Shown here: piece after piece, positions 6,926-16,800 of the stretch
Layout of the letters: each line of letters opens with the position of its first letter
How positions within the stretch are numbered: the stretch's first letter is position 1
Assembly: GCA_030039035.1 (NCBI GenBank)
Contig: JASHQQ010000393.1
Span: 1-49,812 of the forward strand
Reading direction: 5' to 3'
Origin: Acidobacteriaceae bacterium
GTDB taxonomy: Bacteria > Acidobacteriota > Terriglobia > Terriglobales > Acidobacteriaceae
DNA: 49,812 nucleotides
Notes under the pieces: model-generated
Database searches by the model: none
What the model saw: only the letters and a program-made list of their open reading frames with translations
Told to the model about the DNA's origin: nothing
Program-made: the position numbers and the translations under genes

Positions 6926-9652
6926 TCACGGAAACCGACCACCGCAAAGCGGATCGGCTGCGGCCGTCTTCCCGTCGAGCACGAAACACGAAGCGCCGTT
7001 CAGATCGGTGCGGAAGGTGCGCACATGCGCCGCTTGCAACTCCGCAAGCACCTCGCCGCGAGGATGGCCGTAGCGGTTGTGCAGCCCGCAGGAGACGACG
7101 GCCCATTGCGGCGACACGCGCGCAAAAAACCCGGGACGCGTGGATGTGATGCTGCCGTGATGGCCGACTTTCAGCAGCGTGCTGGCGAGGCCCGGCTCGG
7201 CAAGCATGGCCTGCTCGATCGGCGCTTCGGCATCTCCCTCCAGCAGGACCGACGTTGCGCCATAGGTCACGTGAAGCACGAGCGAATCGTTGTTGGCGGG
7301 CTCTGGACCGGGCCGATAACTCTCAAACGGCGCGAGGACCGAGATCTGCGTTGCGCCAAACGGGAAAGCATCGCCCGCGCGGAATGAGCGCACGCCAACG
7401 CGCAGGCCGGCGGCTTCGGCAAGCAGCGCGCGGTACGAAGCAACGTTGGGATTGCTGCCAACCCACAGCTCGGCGGGACGAAAATTGCGCAGCACGGCGG
7501 GGAGCCCGCCCATGTGATCGGAATGTGCATGGCTGAGCGCGACTGCATCCAGCCGGCGAATTCCGCGCGCCCACAGCGCCGGCGACACGACTTCCTCGCC
7601 GATGTCGAAATCCTGCGGAGCCTGGCGCGGCCCGCCGCCGAATCCGCCGCCATCGATCAGCAGCGATTTTCCATCCGGCGTGATCACGAGCAGCGAATCG
7701 CCCTGGCCCACATCGATGGCCTCCATCAGCAGCGCATCTCGCGGGCGGTCGACGGGCCGAGGCACAACCGCCAGGAAAGCGGCAAGAACCAGCGCGGCCC
7801 ACGCAGCGCGGCGCTGCCAGCGGCCCGAGCGCGCGAGAAGCATGGCGGCGGCGAGGAGCGCGACGAACACAAAAGACTGCCAGAGCTGCGGCGGGGAAGT
7901 GCGGAGATCGCCCATCCTCAGCGAGCCAAAGACGCGCACCAGCCAGACGGCGAAATGCAGCGGGATCGCAGTCAGGATGGCCGGAAGAGTTGCCGCTGCC
8001 GGCCAAAGGAGCGCGACCAGCAAGGTGAGAAGCGCGGCCGGCACGAGAATCGCGAGCATCGGAAGCACGAAGAAATTCACCGGCAGGGCGAAGATCGTGA
8101 TGCGATGGAAGTAAATGGCCATGGGCAGCGTCATGGCGAGCTCGACCACAATGGACACGACAACCAGCTCGGCGATGCGAATGCAGGTGCGAATGCCCCA
8201 CGGAAGCACCTGCCAGGCGATACGCGCACGCCACGCGCTGACAGGCTGGCCTTCAAAGCGAAGGTCGACGGCTTCTGCCGCGAGACGCAGCGAGCAGCGG
8301 AATTGTGCGACCTTGGGATCGACGCCGGGATCGATGGCGACAAGGCGAAGCTCCCGCGTGGCGGCGGGATACGGATGCAATGAGTTTTCGAGCAACGGCG
8401 CGGCGATGCCGGCGATGGAAACCACGGCAAGCAGGGTCATCTGAAAGCTCGAGTCGAAGAGACTGCGCGGGCTGAGTGCGAGAAGACAAAGTGCGGCAAA
8501 GCCGATCGCATTCAGGGCGCTGCGCCGGCGGTAAACGATGCGGCCCAGCAAATAGAGAGAGACCATCCACAGGGAACGCTGCACGGGCGTGGCAAAGCCC
8601 GTGAACAGTGCGTAGCCGAATGAGGCCGCGATGGTGACAAGCGTGGCCGGCGCGCGCGCCAGCCTGATCCGGCGGGCGAGCCAGAAAATGCAGCCGGCAA
8701 CAATGGCCAGATGCAGCCCGGAAACCACCAGCATGTGGAACGAGCCGGTGCGCTCGAAGCCGACGCGAAGCGCTCGGTCGAGCCAGGTGCGGTCGCCGGT
8801 GATCATGGCGGCCAGCATGATGGCATCGTCCTGGCTCAAGCGAAGCGGGCCGGGCAGGCCGCGCATGGCGGCCGGCAGCGCCAGCAGGCGCGACGAGGCA
8901 ATGTGCTGCAGCGCTCCGATGCGACAAGCGGCGAAAGCGCCACGATCGCCGCCCATGCGCTCGATGCGGTCGAAGCTCACGGTCGCCGTCGAGGTAATGC
9001 CCTGGTCGAGAAGGTAGTCGGCGCGGCTCCACGCACCCGGATCGTGATACGTCTCCGGCGGGAGCAGGCGTACGACGGCGCGAATCCGATCGCCGCAGCG
9101 AAACGGTTCCAGGCCGGAAGTGCCTTCGCCGGCAGCCGCGTTCGGCCAGCGAACGGTGAGCCGTATGCGGCCCTCGACATGTTCTTGCACGTCAGCATCG
9201 TCGCTCACGGCCTCGAGCGTGGAGACGCGCATGTCGAGCCGTTGTGCAGGCGCGGCTCCTGAAGGCTCGTCGACGTTTTGTTCCATCTCGGCGCGCACCG
9301 GGCCGGTGTCGATGACCGTTCCTTCGACAGTGCGCAGCAAGCCGTCTGACAGTGCGTTGAGCCGTGGAGCGGGAGCGGGGAGAGGCTCCATTTGCGCGCA
9401 CCAGAAACCGAGAAGGAGCCACAATGCAGTCAGCGGAAGCCACACGATCCGCGGGGAGCGGACCGCCGCCAGCACGCAGAGCGCGAAGATGAACGCCAGC
9501 GCGATCAGCTCGAAGCTGGGCCGCAGCGAGAGCCAATGCGATGCGGCAATGCCGGCGGCGAAGAGCCACGCGGCATGGAAGAGCGGCATGGCGGACGCGC
9601 GAGCGCCGGCGGTTACGCGGTTCGGTCCGGTTGTTGGGTCTTCGGCTTGCAT
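6926..9652 (-). CDS. comEC: ComEC/Rec2 family competence membrane channel
   Basis: 908 residues, the usual size for the long three-part ComEC. N-terminal membrane segments, then a DUF4131-like/OB-like region (about 90-230), the Competence hydrophobic core beginning near MLVVSGLHLAIVAG (about residues 305-580), and a C-terminal metallo-beta-lactamase-like domain with the metal site HAHSDHMGG near residue 707 and later VGHHGS. ComEC carries single-stranded DNA across the inner membrane during natural transformation; the C-terminal domain may degrade the non-transforming strand. The N-terminal Met at 9652 was kept; Met22 (9589) is an alternative start. It is the last gene of a leftward run. No other com genes are nearby. 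Confidence 0.93.
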   Translation of the reverse strand: MQAEDPTTGPNRVTAGARASAMPLFHAAWLFAAGIAASHWLSLRPSFELIALAFIFALCVLAAVRSPRIVWLPLTALWLLLGFWCAQMEPLPAPAPRLNALSDGLLRTVEGTVIDTGPVRAEMEQNVDEPSGAAPAQRLDMRVSTLEAVSDDADVQEHVEGRIRLTVRWPNAAAGEGTSGLEPFRCGDRIRAVVRLLPPETYHDPGAWSRADYLLDQGITSTATVSFDRIERMGGDRGAFAACRIGALQHIASSRLLALPAAMRGLPGPLRLSQDDAIMLAAMITGDRTWLDRALRVGFERTGSFHMLVVSGLHLAIVAGCIFWLARRIRLARAPATLVTIAASFGYALFTGFATPVQRSLWMVSLYLLGRIVYRRRSALNAIGFAALCLLALSPRSLFDSSFQMTLLAVVSIAGIAAPLLENSLHPYPAATRELRLVAIDPGVDPKVAQFRCSLRLAAEAVDLRFEGQPVSAWRARIAWQVLPWGIRTCIRIAELVVVSIVVELAMTLPMAIYFHRITIFALPVNFFVLPMLAILVPAALLTLLVALLWPAAATLPAILTAIPLHFAVWLVRVFGSLRMGDLRTSPPQLWQSFVFVALLAAAMLLARSGRWQRRAAWAALVLAAFLAVVPRPVDRPRDALLMEAIDVGQGDSLLVITPDGKSLLIDGGGFGGGPRQAPQDFDIGEEVVSPALWARGIRRLDAVALSHAHSDHMGGLPAVLRNFRPAELWVGSNPNVASYRALLAEAAGLRVGVRSFRAGDAFPFGATQISVLAPFESYRPGPEPANNDSLVLHVTYGATSVLLEGDAEAPIEQAMLAEPGLASTLLKVGHHGSITSTRPGFFARVSPQWAVVSCGLHNRYGHPRGEVLAELQAAHVRTFRTDLNGASCFVLDGKTAAADPLCGGRFP

Positions 9653-9836
9653 CGCGGCTGACGAATGAAGATTCGTTCACCGCAGAGCCGGGGAAGAGAG
9701 CGTTTCGGATCCAATCTCCTTCACCTTTTGCTTGCCCGGATCGGACTCTTGCCATCCGGCGGGCGCTTGCGCAGCAATCGAGTGACTCTCACTCGCAATG
9801 CGAAGCGATGGATCGGGTCTATGGCAATCAAGCCTA

Positions 9837-11171
9837 TCAGGCGCGGCGCAATTCGACCACCGATTCGATATGGAAGGTTTGCGGAAAGAGATCCGCCAGC
9901 GTGAGATTCCGGATCGCGTACCCCGCCGGGAGCAGCGGGCGCAGGTCCCGCGCCAGGGTTGCCGGGTCGCAGGAGACGTAGACCAGGGCGGGCGCACCGA
10001 TTTCCGCCAGCAACGTGGTGATCTCCGCGCCAAGGCCGGCGCGCGGCGGATCGACGACGATCAGGTGGGGCCTCGCGCCGGTGCGGCTGCGGCGAAAAAA
10101 CTCCAGTGTGGTCTCGCGAACGGCGGTCGCCGCCGTCCCTGACAGGTTGGCTTCGAGCGCCGGAATCGCCATCGGGGCGGATTCAACGGCGATCACCTGA
10201 TCGAAGTTTCCAGCGAGCCGCCGCGCAAAGAGACCCACGCCAGCGTAGAGATCCCACGCGGTGCCGCCGCGATGCGCGCCTGCGACGTGGTCGACGAACT
10301 CGTCGATGAGCCAGCGATTGACCTGGAAAAAGGCGCCCGAATCGACTCTGTAATCGAAATCCGCTGCCCGGTACGTGAGCCAGGATGCTCCCCATCGCGC
10401 GAAGGTGCGTGGTTGCCGCCCGGCCAGGCCTTCGCTCGAGAATTCGACTCCGCGAAGCTCGGGGATCTTCTTGACGAGCTCTCCGGCGAAGTCTTCCACG
10501 AGGGATCTGGCCGGATGGGCGACTGTCGCGTCGATCAGCAGCGCGGATTCGCCGGCATTGCAGAAGAGCGACATTTCCGCTCCATGCTGCGCGGGCGGAG
10601 CATGTCGAAAGATCCCGGCTGCGGCAAGAGCGGCCTTGACGAGCAGCGGCGCAGCGATGGGGCACTCGCGAATGGGAACGATGTCATGGGACCGCCGACC
10701 GCGGTAGCCGGGATTGCCCGCCGCGTCAAAGGCCAGCCGGATACGGTTGCGGTACCTCCACGGCTCGCCGGCAATCACGGCGATTTCTTGAGGAGGCGAA
10801 ATGCCAGCGCGCTCGAGGGTCTCGCGCAAAATGGCCTGCTTGAAAGCGAGTTGCGCCTCGTAGCCGGCGTGCTGGTAGTGGCATCCGCCGCAGGGACCGA
10901 AGTGAGGGCATGCCGGAACCGCGCGCTCCGGCGCAGCGGCGACAATCTCCTCCGCTTCCGCGAAAGCGTAGCCGCGGCGATCGTCGACGATGCGCACCCG
11001 CGCCTGCTCCGTGGGCAATGTGAGCGGCGTGAAGATTGCCTTGCCTTCGGCGCGCGCCAGAAAGGCTCCGCCGTAGACGGGCTTCTCCACGGTGACCAGA
11101 AGAGGCGGCGCAATTCTTGCCCGTATCGGCTGCACCGCGCGACCGCCATTCTGCTTTTTCGATCGCTTCAT
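9837..11171 (-). CDS. rlmD: 23S rRNA (uracil-5-)-methyltransferase, RlmD/RumA family
   Basis: 444 residues. An N-terminal TRAM-like segment (about 20-75) is followed by a [4Fe-4S] site with Cys88, Cys94, Cys97 (CPHFGPCGGC) and Cys170 (RECP). Then comes a class I SAM-binding fold with DLYAGVGLFA, the VVDPPRAGL motif and the catalytic Cys in VSCDPATLARDL near the C-terminus. These enzymes use S-adenosylmethionine to make 5-methyluridine in rRNA. Whether the target is U1939 as in E. coli RlmD, another rRNA position or tRNA cannot be told from sequence alone. Its ATG overlaps the stop of the upstream hypothetical gene (ATGA), indicating coupled translation. Confidence 0.9.
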   Translation of the reverse strand: MKRSKKQNGGRAVQPIRARIAPPLLVTVEKPVYGGAFLARAEGKAIFTPLTLPTEQARVRIVDDRRGYAFAEAEEIVAAAPERAVPACPHFGPCGGCHYQHAGYEAQLAFKQAILRETLERAGISPPQEIAVIAGEPWRYRNRIRLAFDAAGNPGYRGRRSHDIVPIRECPIAAPLLVKAALAAAGIFRHAPPAQHGAEMSLFCNAGESALLIDATVAHPARSLVEDFAGELVKKIPELRGVEFSSEGLAGRQPRTFARWGASWLTYRAADFDYRVDSGAFFQVNRWLIDEFVDHVAGAHRGGTAWDLYAGVGLFARRLAGNFDQVIAVESAPMAIPALEANLSGTAATAVRETTLEFFRRSRTGARPHLIVVDPPRAGLGAEITTLLAEIGAPALVYVSCDPATLARDLRPLLPAGYAIRNLTLADLFPQTFHIESVVELRRA

Positions 11172-11911
11172 TGCTGGCTCATATAAAAGAGGCTGAGGCG
11201 CGGCAAATTGTAATGCGCGAGCAACTGCTTCTGCACGAACTGATGCTCCACCTGGCGCAGTTGCACGGCGCCCATGCGGCTGCGGTATGGAGCGAGCTCG
11301 CGCGCCGCGTGTTCCTTGAACGCATCGAACTGTTCTTGCGGCACGGCGGTGGTAAGCGCGGCAAAAAGCTTTTCTTCGAGACTGCTGAGTCTGAATTCAA
11401 GAGATTCGAGATCGGCAGCGGATTTCGAGTCCGGCGTACTCTCCCGAGCATCGGCCTCTGAAGCCGATCGCCTGCACGTTTCGGCGGCCAGTTCGCGCAA
11501 GCGGGCCGCGGTTTCGCGGCAGGCTTCAGCCGCAACTGAAGAGACCTCGAGCGCGTGTGCGGCAGCTTCAAGATGCATGGCAATGCGGCCCGCTTCAAAG
11601 CCGGAGCCGGAGGCTGCAGCCGTCGAGGGCGCCGTGCCGGTTGAGGCCTCGCGCAGCTCTTCGGCGGCGTCCATCACCGCCTGCGCACACCAGGCAAGGC
11701 CGTTGATGCGCCGCATCCGGCCCTTCTTTTGCCGTTGCTCGTATTTGTCGAAGGCCGAGTCGATGCCGCGCAGCACCGCGTCGAGCGGAATGCCCGCTTC
11801 GCGCCAGGTTTCGATCAGCGCCCAGTCGAGCGTGGAAAGCAACAGGATCGATCCGCGCCGCTGCTGGAAGCGCTCTTCGATCTCGGTGAAGTAGTTGAAG
11901 TAGTTGCGCAC
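11168..11911 (-). CDS. Conserved hypothetical protein, coupled to rlmD
   Basis: 247 residues with no domain I can name. The N-terminal 80 residues (YFNYFTEIEERF, STLDWALIETWREAGIPL, FDKYEQRQKK) look globular and conserved. The middle is Ala/Glu-rich and helical (about 110-190), with likely coiled coil, and the C-terminus is another charged helix. The start is a GTG at 11911 just before RNYFNYF and no good Shine-Dalgarno is seen, so the exact start is uncertain. The stop overlaps the rlmD start. Coupling suggests a role linked to RNA modification or simple co-transcription, but no function can be assigned. Confidence 0.75.
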   Translation of the reverse strand: MRNYFNYFTEIEERFQQRRGSILLLSTLDWALIETWREAGIPLDAVLRGIDSAFDKYEQRQKKGRMRRINGLAWCAQAVMDAAEELREASTGTAPSTAAASGSGFEAGRIAMHLEAAAHALEVSSVAAEACRETAARLRELAAETCRRSASEADARESTPDSKSAADLESLEFRLSSLEEKLFAALTTAVPQEQFDAFKEHAARELAPYRSRMGAVQLRQVEHQFVQKQLLAHYNLPRLSLFYMSQQ

Positions 11912-11931
11912 GGGCGATCACAGAGATCAGA

Positions 11932-12078
11932 GCTCAGTGGTCGATGCTCAGTTCATAGTTCATAGTTCACAGTTCGTAGTTCCCAGCTCCAGGTCATCGA
12001 TCTCAACGCCCAGTCCCTTGTTCCCTGATTCCCATTCCTGTTTCCCTGTTCCCTGATCTCTGATCTCTGACCCCTGTC
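11932..12078. repeat. Heptanucleotide drifting tandem repeat tract downstream of coaX
   Basis: This 167-bp gap is almost wholly low-complexity with a 7-nt period. AGTTCAT occurs at 11950-11956 and 11957-11963, followed in step by AGTTCAC, AGTTCGT, AGTTCCC and AGCTCC. From 12009 a second phase of TCCCTGA-like words runs to 12065, up to the coaX stop codon (12079-12081). On the coaX coding strand the second part is purine-rich with at least six GGG runs. It is not a CRISPR: there are no uniform repeats or unique spacers. Confidence 0.85.
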
Positions 12079-12942
12079 TTAGTGCGCGCGGACCCGCGCC
12101 CGCGGCACGCGGTTGCGCTCAAAGAGAATGCGCAGGCCTTCGAGCGTGAGCATGTCGTCGATCTGGTCGATGCAGTGCGAGTCCGCCGCGACCAGTTGCG
12201 CCTGCACGCCGGTGGCGATAACGCGAGGCCGCGTGCCCAGCTCGGCAAAGATGCGCTCCAGAATGCCGTCGACCAGGCCGATGTAACCGTAATACAAACC
12301 GGTCTGCAGGTGTGCGACGGTATTGGTGCCGATGACCTTCGCCGGACGCTTGATATCGATGCGGCCCAGCTTGGCGGCGCGGGCAAAGAGCGCGTCGGCG
12401 CTGACGCCGAGGCCCGGCGCGATGGCGCCGCCGAGGTATTCGCCGCGCTCGGAAACCACTTCGAACTTTGTCGCCGTGCCAAAATTGACCACGATACAAG
12501 GCCCACCGTAACGTTCAAAGGCGGCGATGGCATCGGCGAGCCGGTCGGCGCCCAGCTCTGTGGGGTTGTCGACCAGCACCGCCATGCCTGTCTTGATGCC
12601 CGGCTCGACAAAGAGCGGATCGACGTGAAAGTAGATCTCGCAGACCTGGCGCAGCGTGGAGTCGATGGGCGGCACCACCGAAGAGACGATGATGTGCGTC
12701 ACGTCGCCGGCGGAGAAGCCGCTCATCTCAAAGAGATTGATGAAGAGCGCGCCGTACTCGTCGACGGTCTGCGCGCGATGCGTGGTCAGGCGCCAGTGCG
12801 CCGCCAGCGCGGCGTGCGATGCATCGGCGTCCTCGTGGCCCGTCGGCCGCGGATGCGCGCCATCTTGCCCGCTGCTTGCCGCATCGAGCCGGTAAAGCCC
12901 CAGCTTCATGTTCGTGTTGCCGACGTCGAGCGCAAGCAGCAT
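12079..12942 (-). CDS. coaX: Type III pantothenate kinase
   Basis: 287 residues from the chosen ATG at 12942, which places LLALDVGNTN at the N-terminus as in the family and has GAGAG just upstream. An ATG at 12957 (five residues earlier) is possible and overlaps the birA stop. Motifs: phosphate-binding DVGNTN, the GADR substrate motif, VNFGTATKFEVV, and GGAIAPGLGVSADALF. The enzyme phosphorylates pantothenate with ATP, the first step of coenzyme A synthesis, and is typically insensitive to CoA feedback. After GLYRLD there is an insertion of about 25 polar residues not usual for CoaX. It is downstream of birA, a common bacterial arrangement. Confidence 0.93.
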   Translation of the reverse strand: MLLALDVGNTNMKLGLYRLDAASSGQDGAHPRPTGHEDADASHAALAAHWRLTTHRAQTVDEYGALFINLFEMSGFSAGDVTHIIVSSVVPPIDSTLRQVCEIYFHVDPLFVEPGIKTGMAVLVDNPTELGADRLADAIAAFERYGGPCIVVNFGTATKFEVVSERGEYLGGAIAPGLGVSADALFARAAKLGRIDIKRPAKVIGTNTVAHLQTGLYYGYIGLVDGILERIFAELGTRPRVIATGVQAQLVAADSHCIDQIDDMLTLEGLRILFERNRVPRARVRAH

Positions 12943-12949
12943 CGTTCTC

Positions 12950-13732
12950 TCAATCATCGACGGAGCGAAGACCGCCGGTTTGCACCGTCACCACGCCATC
13001 GTTCGTCGCGACACGCAGAAATCCGTTCTCATCGAGGCCCTGGGTCACGCCTGCGCAGGCCTGCGGCCCATGCACCTCGACGCGACGCCCGCGCACCCAG
13101 GTCGAGGAGGATTCGACGCGGCGTGGTATCACCTGTCCGGCCTCGCGATCGCACAGCGCGAGCACTTCACGCTCCAGCGATTTTAGCAGGGCGATGAGAA
13201 GCTGCTGGCGGCCGGTGTGTCCACCGGCTTCGAGGTCGAGTGACGTGGCCGGTGTCGCCATATGGGCGGCAAAGGCGCGCTGATGCACATTGATGCCGAT
13301 GCCGACCACAGCAAAGGCAACCGCGCCCGCCTCAAGGTGCGACTCGACGAGAATGCCGCCGGTCTTGCGCGGGCCGATGAGCAGATCGTTGGGCCAGCGC
13401 AGGTCGACCGTGAGTCCGATGGACGCCTGGATGGCATTGGCCGCGGCAAGACCCGCCGAAAGCGGCAACAAGGACAGGCGCGACGCCGCGATGGAGGGCC
13501 GCATCACCACGCTCACATAAAGACCCTCGCCTGAGGCCGAATGCCATTCGTTGTTTCCGCGGCCGCGGCCGGCGGTCTGCTCATCGGCAACATAGACGGA
13601 ACCATCGGGCGCGCCGGCGCGTGCTGCCCGCAGCGCATCGTCGTTGGTGGAAGCGGTGGACGCTGCGAAGTGGAGCTCCCGCGCAAAGACGGTGTCCGAC
13701 AGGGCGGCTTCGATTAAGGCGACATCGTACAT
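12950..13732 (-). CDS. birA: Biotin--[acetyl-CoA-carboxylase] ligase, short form
   Basis: 260 residues from ATG 13732; a TTG four codons upstream (13744) is an alternative. It contains the BPL/LplA catalytic fold: STNDDALRAAR, the biotinyl-AMP loop GRGRGNNEW, LRWPNDLLIGPRKTGGILVE, and a C-terminal SH3-like domain. No N-terminal winged-helix is present, so this is a monofunctional ligase rather than the E. coli-type repressor. It attaches biotin to the carrier domain of acetyl-CoA carboxylase. It is followed by coaX with an 8-base overlap if the early coaX start is used. Confidence 0.92.
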   Translation of the reverse strand: MYDVALIEAALSDTVFARELHFAASTASTNDDALRAARAGAPDGSVYVADEQTAGRGRGNNEWHSASGEGLYVSVVMRPSIAASRLSLLPLSAGLAAANAIQASIGLTVDLRWPNDLLIGPRKTGGILVESHLEAGAVAFAVVGIGINVHQRAFAAHMATPATSLDLEAGGHTGRQQLLIALLKSLEREVLALCDREAGQVIPRRVESSSTWVRGRRVEVHGPQACAGVTQGLDENGFLRVATNDGVVTVQTGGLRSVDD

Positions 13733-13779
13733 GGCACCGCGCAAGATCCTTGAATTTTCCTGAATTCATCCTTCCCGCT

Positions 13780-13807
13780 CTTGCGGCAAAAACAAACGCG
13801 CCGCAAG
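13780..13807 (-). other. Hairpin between BNR gene and birA
   Basis: An 8-bp perfect inverted repeat (CTTGCGGC and GCCGCAAG) flanks a 12-base loop that is T-rich on the coding strand. No U-run follows the stem, so a factor-independent terminator is doubtful. It could slow transcription from the BNR gene into birA. Confidence 0.35.
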
Positions 13808-13851
13808 GATGGGGCATCCGGTTCGACAACGATCATCGGCCTGAGATCCGC

Positions 13852-16800
13852 TCAATCCTCGTCGCCGCTTTCGGGCATGGACGCCGGGGCCAACCCGGGA
13901 TCGATGGCCGGCAGATGCGCTGCGCCCAGCTTGCGATTGAGGTCGGGGATTGTCGACTTCAGCGATTCCCACTTGCGCACCACCTCGTGCGACTCTTCGC
14001 CAAGATGAGCCGCGGCGCTCTGCTGCGCGGCGGTCGGGGCCGCGTCGGCCTGGCCAATTTCCGTGTAAAGCGCCGAGGCTTCCCCGGCAACACCGTCAAG
14101 GCCCGGCTCACCTCCACCTTCTCCGGGCCCTTCATTGCCGCGAAGCAATTCGACAATCTGCTTGTCTTGCTTTTCCAGCGCCGATTTCACCTCGGCCGGG
14201 GCATTCTGCGCGTCCTTCCCGATCTGCTCGCGGGCGGAATGTGCTTCCAGCGCGGCTTTCGCGCTGCCCGAGACCATCCCGTAGAGCTCATACTCCGCAT
14301 TGAAGAGGCTCTCGAGGTCCGCGCTCGACGCCGTGACGCGCGGATCCATCTTCACCCTGAGCGGAGCGGTCAGTTCCCTGCCCCCGACCGAGAGCCGCAC
14401 CGTATAGACGCCGGGCATAACCAGGGGTCCTTGCGGCGTGCGCGGAGTATCATGCGGCACAGCGGAGATGGGGTACTCATAGTTTGTTGCAGTGGGAGGC
14501 GCATAGCGCAGGTCCCATATCCAGCGATGCATCCCCGCGCTTGCGGGCAGAGTTTGCGGCATACGCAGCCAGTAGAGCGGAATGAGCTGCCTGGCCAGTT
14601 CCTCGCGAGTGGGTTCGGGCTGGTCGGCGCTGGAATAGCGGCGGACCAGCTTGCCGGCGGAGTCGAGAATCTCCAGCGTAACGGGGCCGTTGGCCGACGA
14701 GGGAAGCGAATAATCGATCGCCGCGCCGTCCGGAGGGTTTTCTCCGGCCGGCTCATCCGGAGGAAGCGGCGTGTCGGTGTAGGTGTCGCGCCGGATGCGA
14801 AAGGCATCGCCGGGCTTGAAGAGGACCGCATCTGCCGGCGGCGCCAGTCCGGCAAGCTGCCGAAGCGGCGCGATGTCATCGAGGATCCAGAACGATCGGC
14901 CATGCGTAGCCACAATGAGATCGTCGCCGTAGACCATCAGGTCGCGCATCGAGGTGTGCGGCAGGTTGTACTGGAGCGGCTCCCAATCGTCGCCGTCATC
15001 CAGCGAAAACCAGACCGAAGTCTCGGATCCGGCGAAGAGCAGGCCCTTGCGCACCGGATCTTCGCGCACCACATTCACAGGCGAGTCGGGCAGTCCGTTG
15101 ACAATGAGCTGCCAGGTCGCGCCACCGTCATGCGTGCGGTAGATGTACGGATGCAAATCGTCGATGCGGAAGCGGCTCATCGAAACGTAAGCCGTGTTGT
15201 CGTCGAAGCGCGAGGCGTCGATCTGCGTCACCTTGCTCCACGGGACGACGCTCGGCGGAGTGATGTCTTTCCAGTTCTTGCCGCCGTCGGCGGTGATCCA
15301 CACCAGGCCGTCGTCGGTTCCGGCCCAGATCGTATTCACATTCCTGAAGGATGCGGCAACCGAATAGATCGCTCCACGCCGGCGCTGCTGGTCCTTCTCC
15401 GGCAGCGGCGCCAGCGACGCGGGCTGGCCGGTCTGTTCGCGCGAAAGATCGGGGCTGATCTTTTCCCAGTTCTTGCCGTAGTCCGCGGTCTTCCACAGGA
15501 CATTGGTCGCGTAATACATCAGGTGCGAATCGACGGGGGAAAATAAAATCGGCTCGGTGCGGTCACCGCGATAGTCGCGATCGCGCACCGGCACCGGCGT
15601 AACGTTTTGCACCTGTCCGGTCACGCTGTCCCACCGTGAAACCTCGGTGCGGCCCGCGCCGTAGACAATCTCCGGATGCAGCGGATCGGGCGCAGCGTAG
15701 CCGTACTCGATGATGCCGACGGGATGCCACTCGCGATCGGTGATCTCGCCGTCGTTGCCGCGGCTGGAGATGCAGACCGATCCGCTTTCCTGCTGGCCGG
15801 CGCAGAGTCTGTACGGAAACGTGTTGGCGACGGCGACGTGATAGAGCTGCGCGGTCGGCTGGTTGTACCACGAGCTCCAGCTTTCGCCGCGGTTCACGCT
15901 CACCAGCGCGCCCTGATCGCTGACGAGAAGAATGATGTCGGGGTTCCCGGGATTGATCCACAGGTTCTGATAGTCGTCGCCGCCTGGCGCGCCGCGCAGG
16001 CCGCTCCAGGTGTGGCCGCCATCGGTCGAGCGCATGGTCACGATGCTCGCGCTGTAGACCACGTCGGGATTCTTCGGATCGACCGCCGGAATGGGCAGAT
16101 CGCCCCCGCCGATCTTCATCGCGGGGCGCGGATCGTCGGTGATTCTGGTCCAGCTTTCGCCCGCATCGTCGGAACGATACACGCCGAGGCCCGCGCCCGA
16201 GGCATACTCGCCTTCACGCGTCGTGGAAGTGGTGGCGTAGAGGCGATCGGGATTGCTGCGCGCGATGGCGACCTGAATCTGCACCAGGTTATCGGGAAGT
16301 CCCTTGGTGAGTTGCTTCCACGTGTCGCCGCCGTCGGTGGATTTGAAGAGGCCGCCATGCGTGCCGTCATACTGATTGCCGTCCTCCCAGGGGCCCAGAC
16401 GCGATTCCCACAACGCGGCATAGACCGTGTCGGGATGCGCGGGATCGATCTCCACATCGCTGGCGCCCGTGTTCGCATCCTTGTAGAGCACCTTCTTCCA
16501 GGTCTGCCCGCCGTCGGTAGAGCGATAGACGCCGCGCTCCTCGTTCGGCCCGTAGGGATGGCCGAGCACTGCGGCGAAGACGCGGTCTGGGTCGCGTGGA
16601 TCGACGACGATCGACGGAATCTGCTCGGTGTCGCGCAGACCGAGCTGCGTCCACGTTTTTCCCGCGTCCGTCGACTTGTAGATTCCATCCCCCACGGAGA
16701 GATCGGGCCGATGCAGCCCTTCGCCGCTGGCCACGTAGAGGATGTTGCTGTCGGATGGCGCAACGGCGATGGCGCCAATGGATTGCGTCGGCTCCGCGTC

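Noticed and set aside
11932..12078. CRISPR-like repetition
   Set aside because: Units are 7 nt and drift continuously; no 23-47-bp direct repeats or spacers and no cas genes.
13621..15546. Long open frame (about 640 codons) on the + strand antisense to birA and the BNR gene
   Set aside because: Arg/His/Gly-rich composition with no domain motif; it is the mirror of high-GC coding on the other strand, where clear domains exist.
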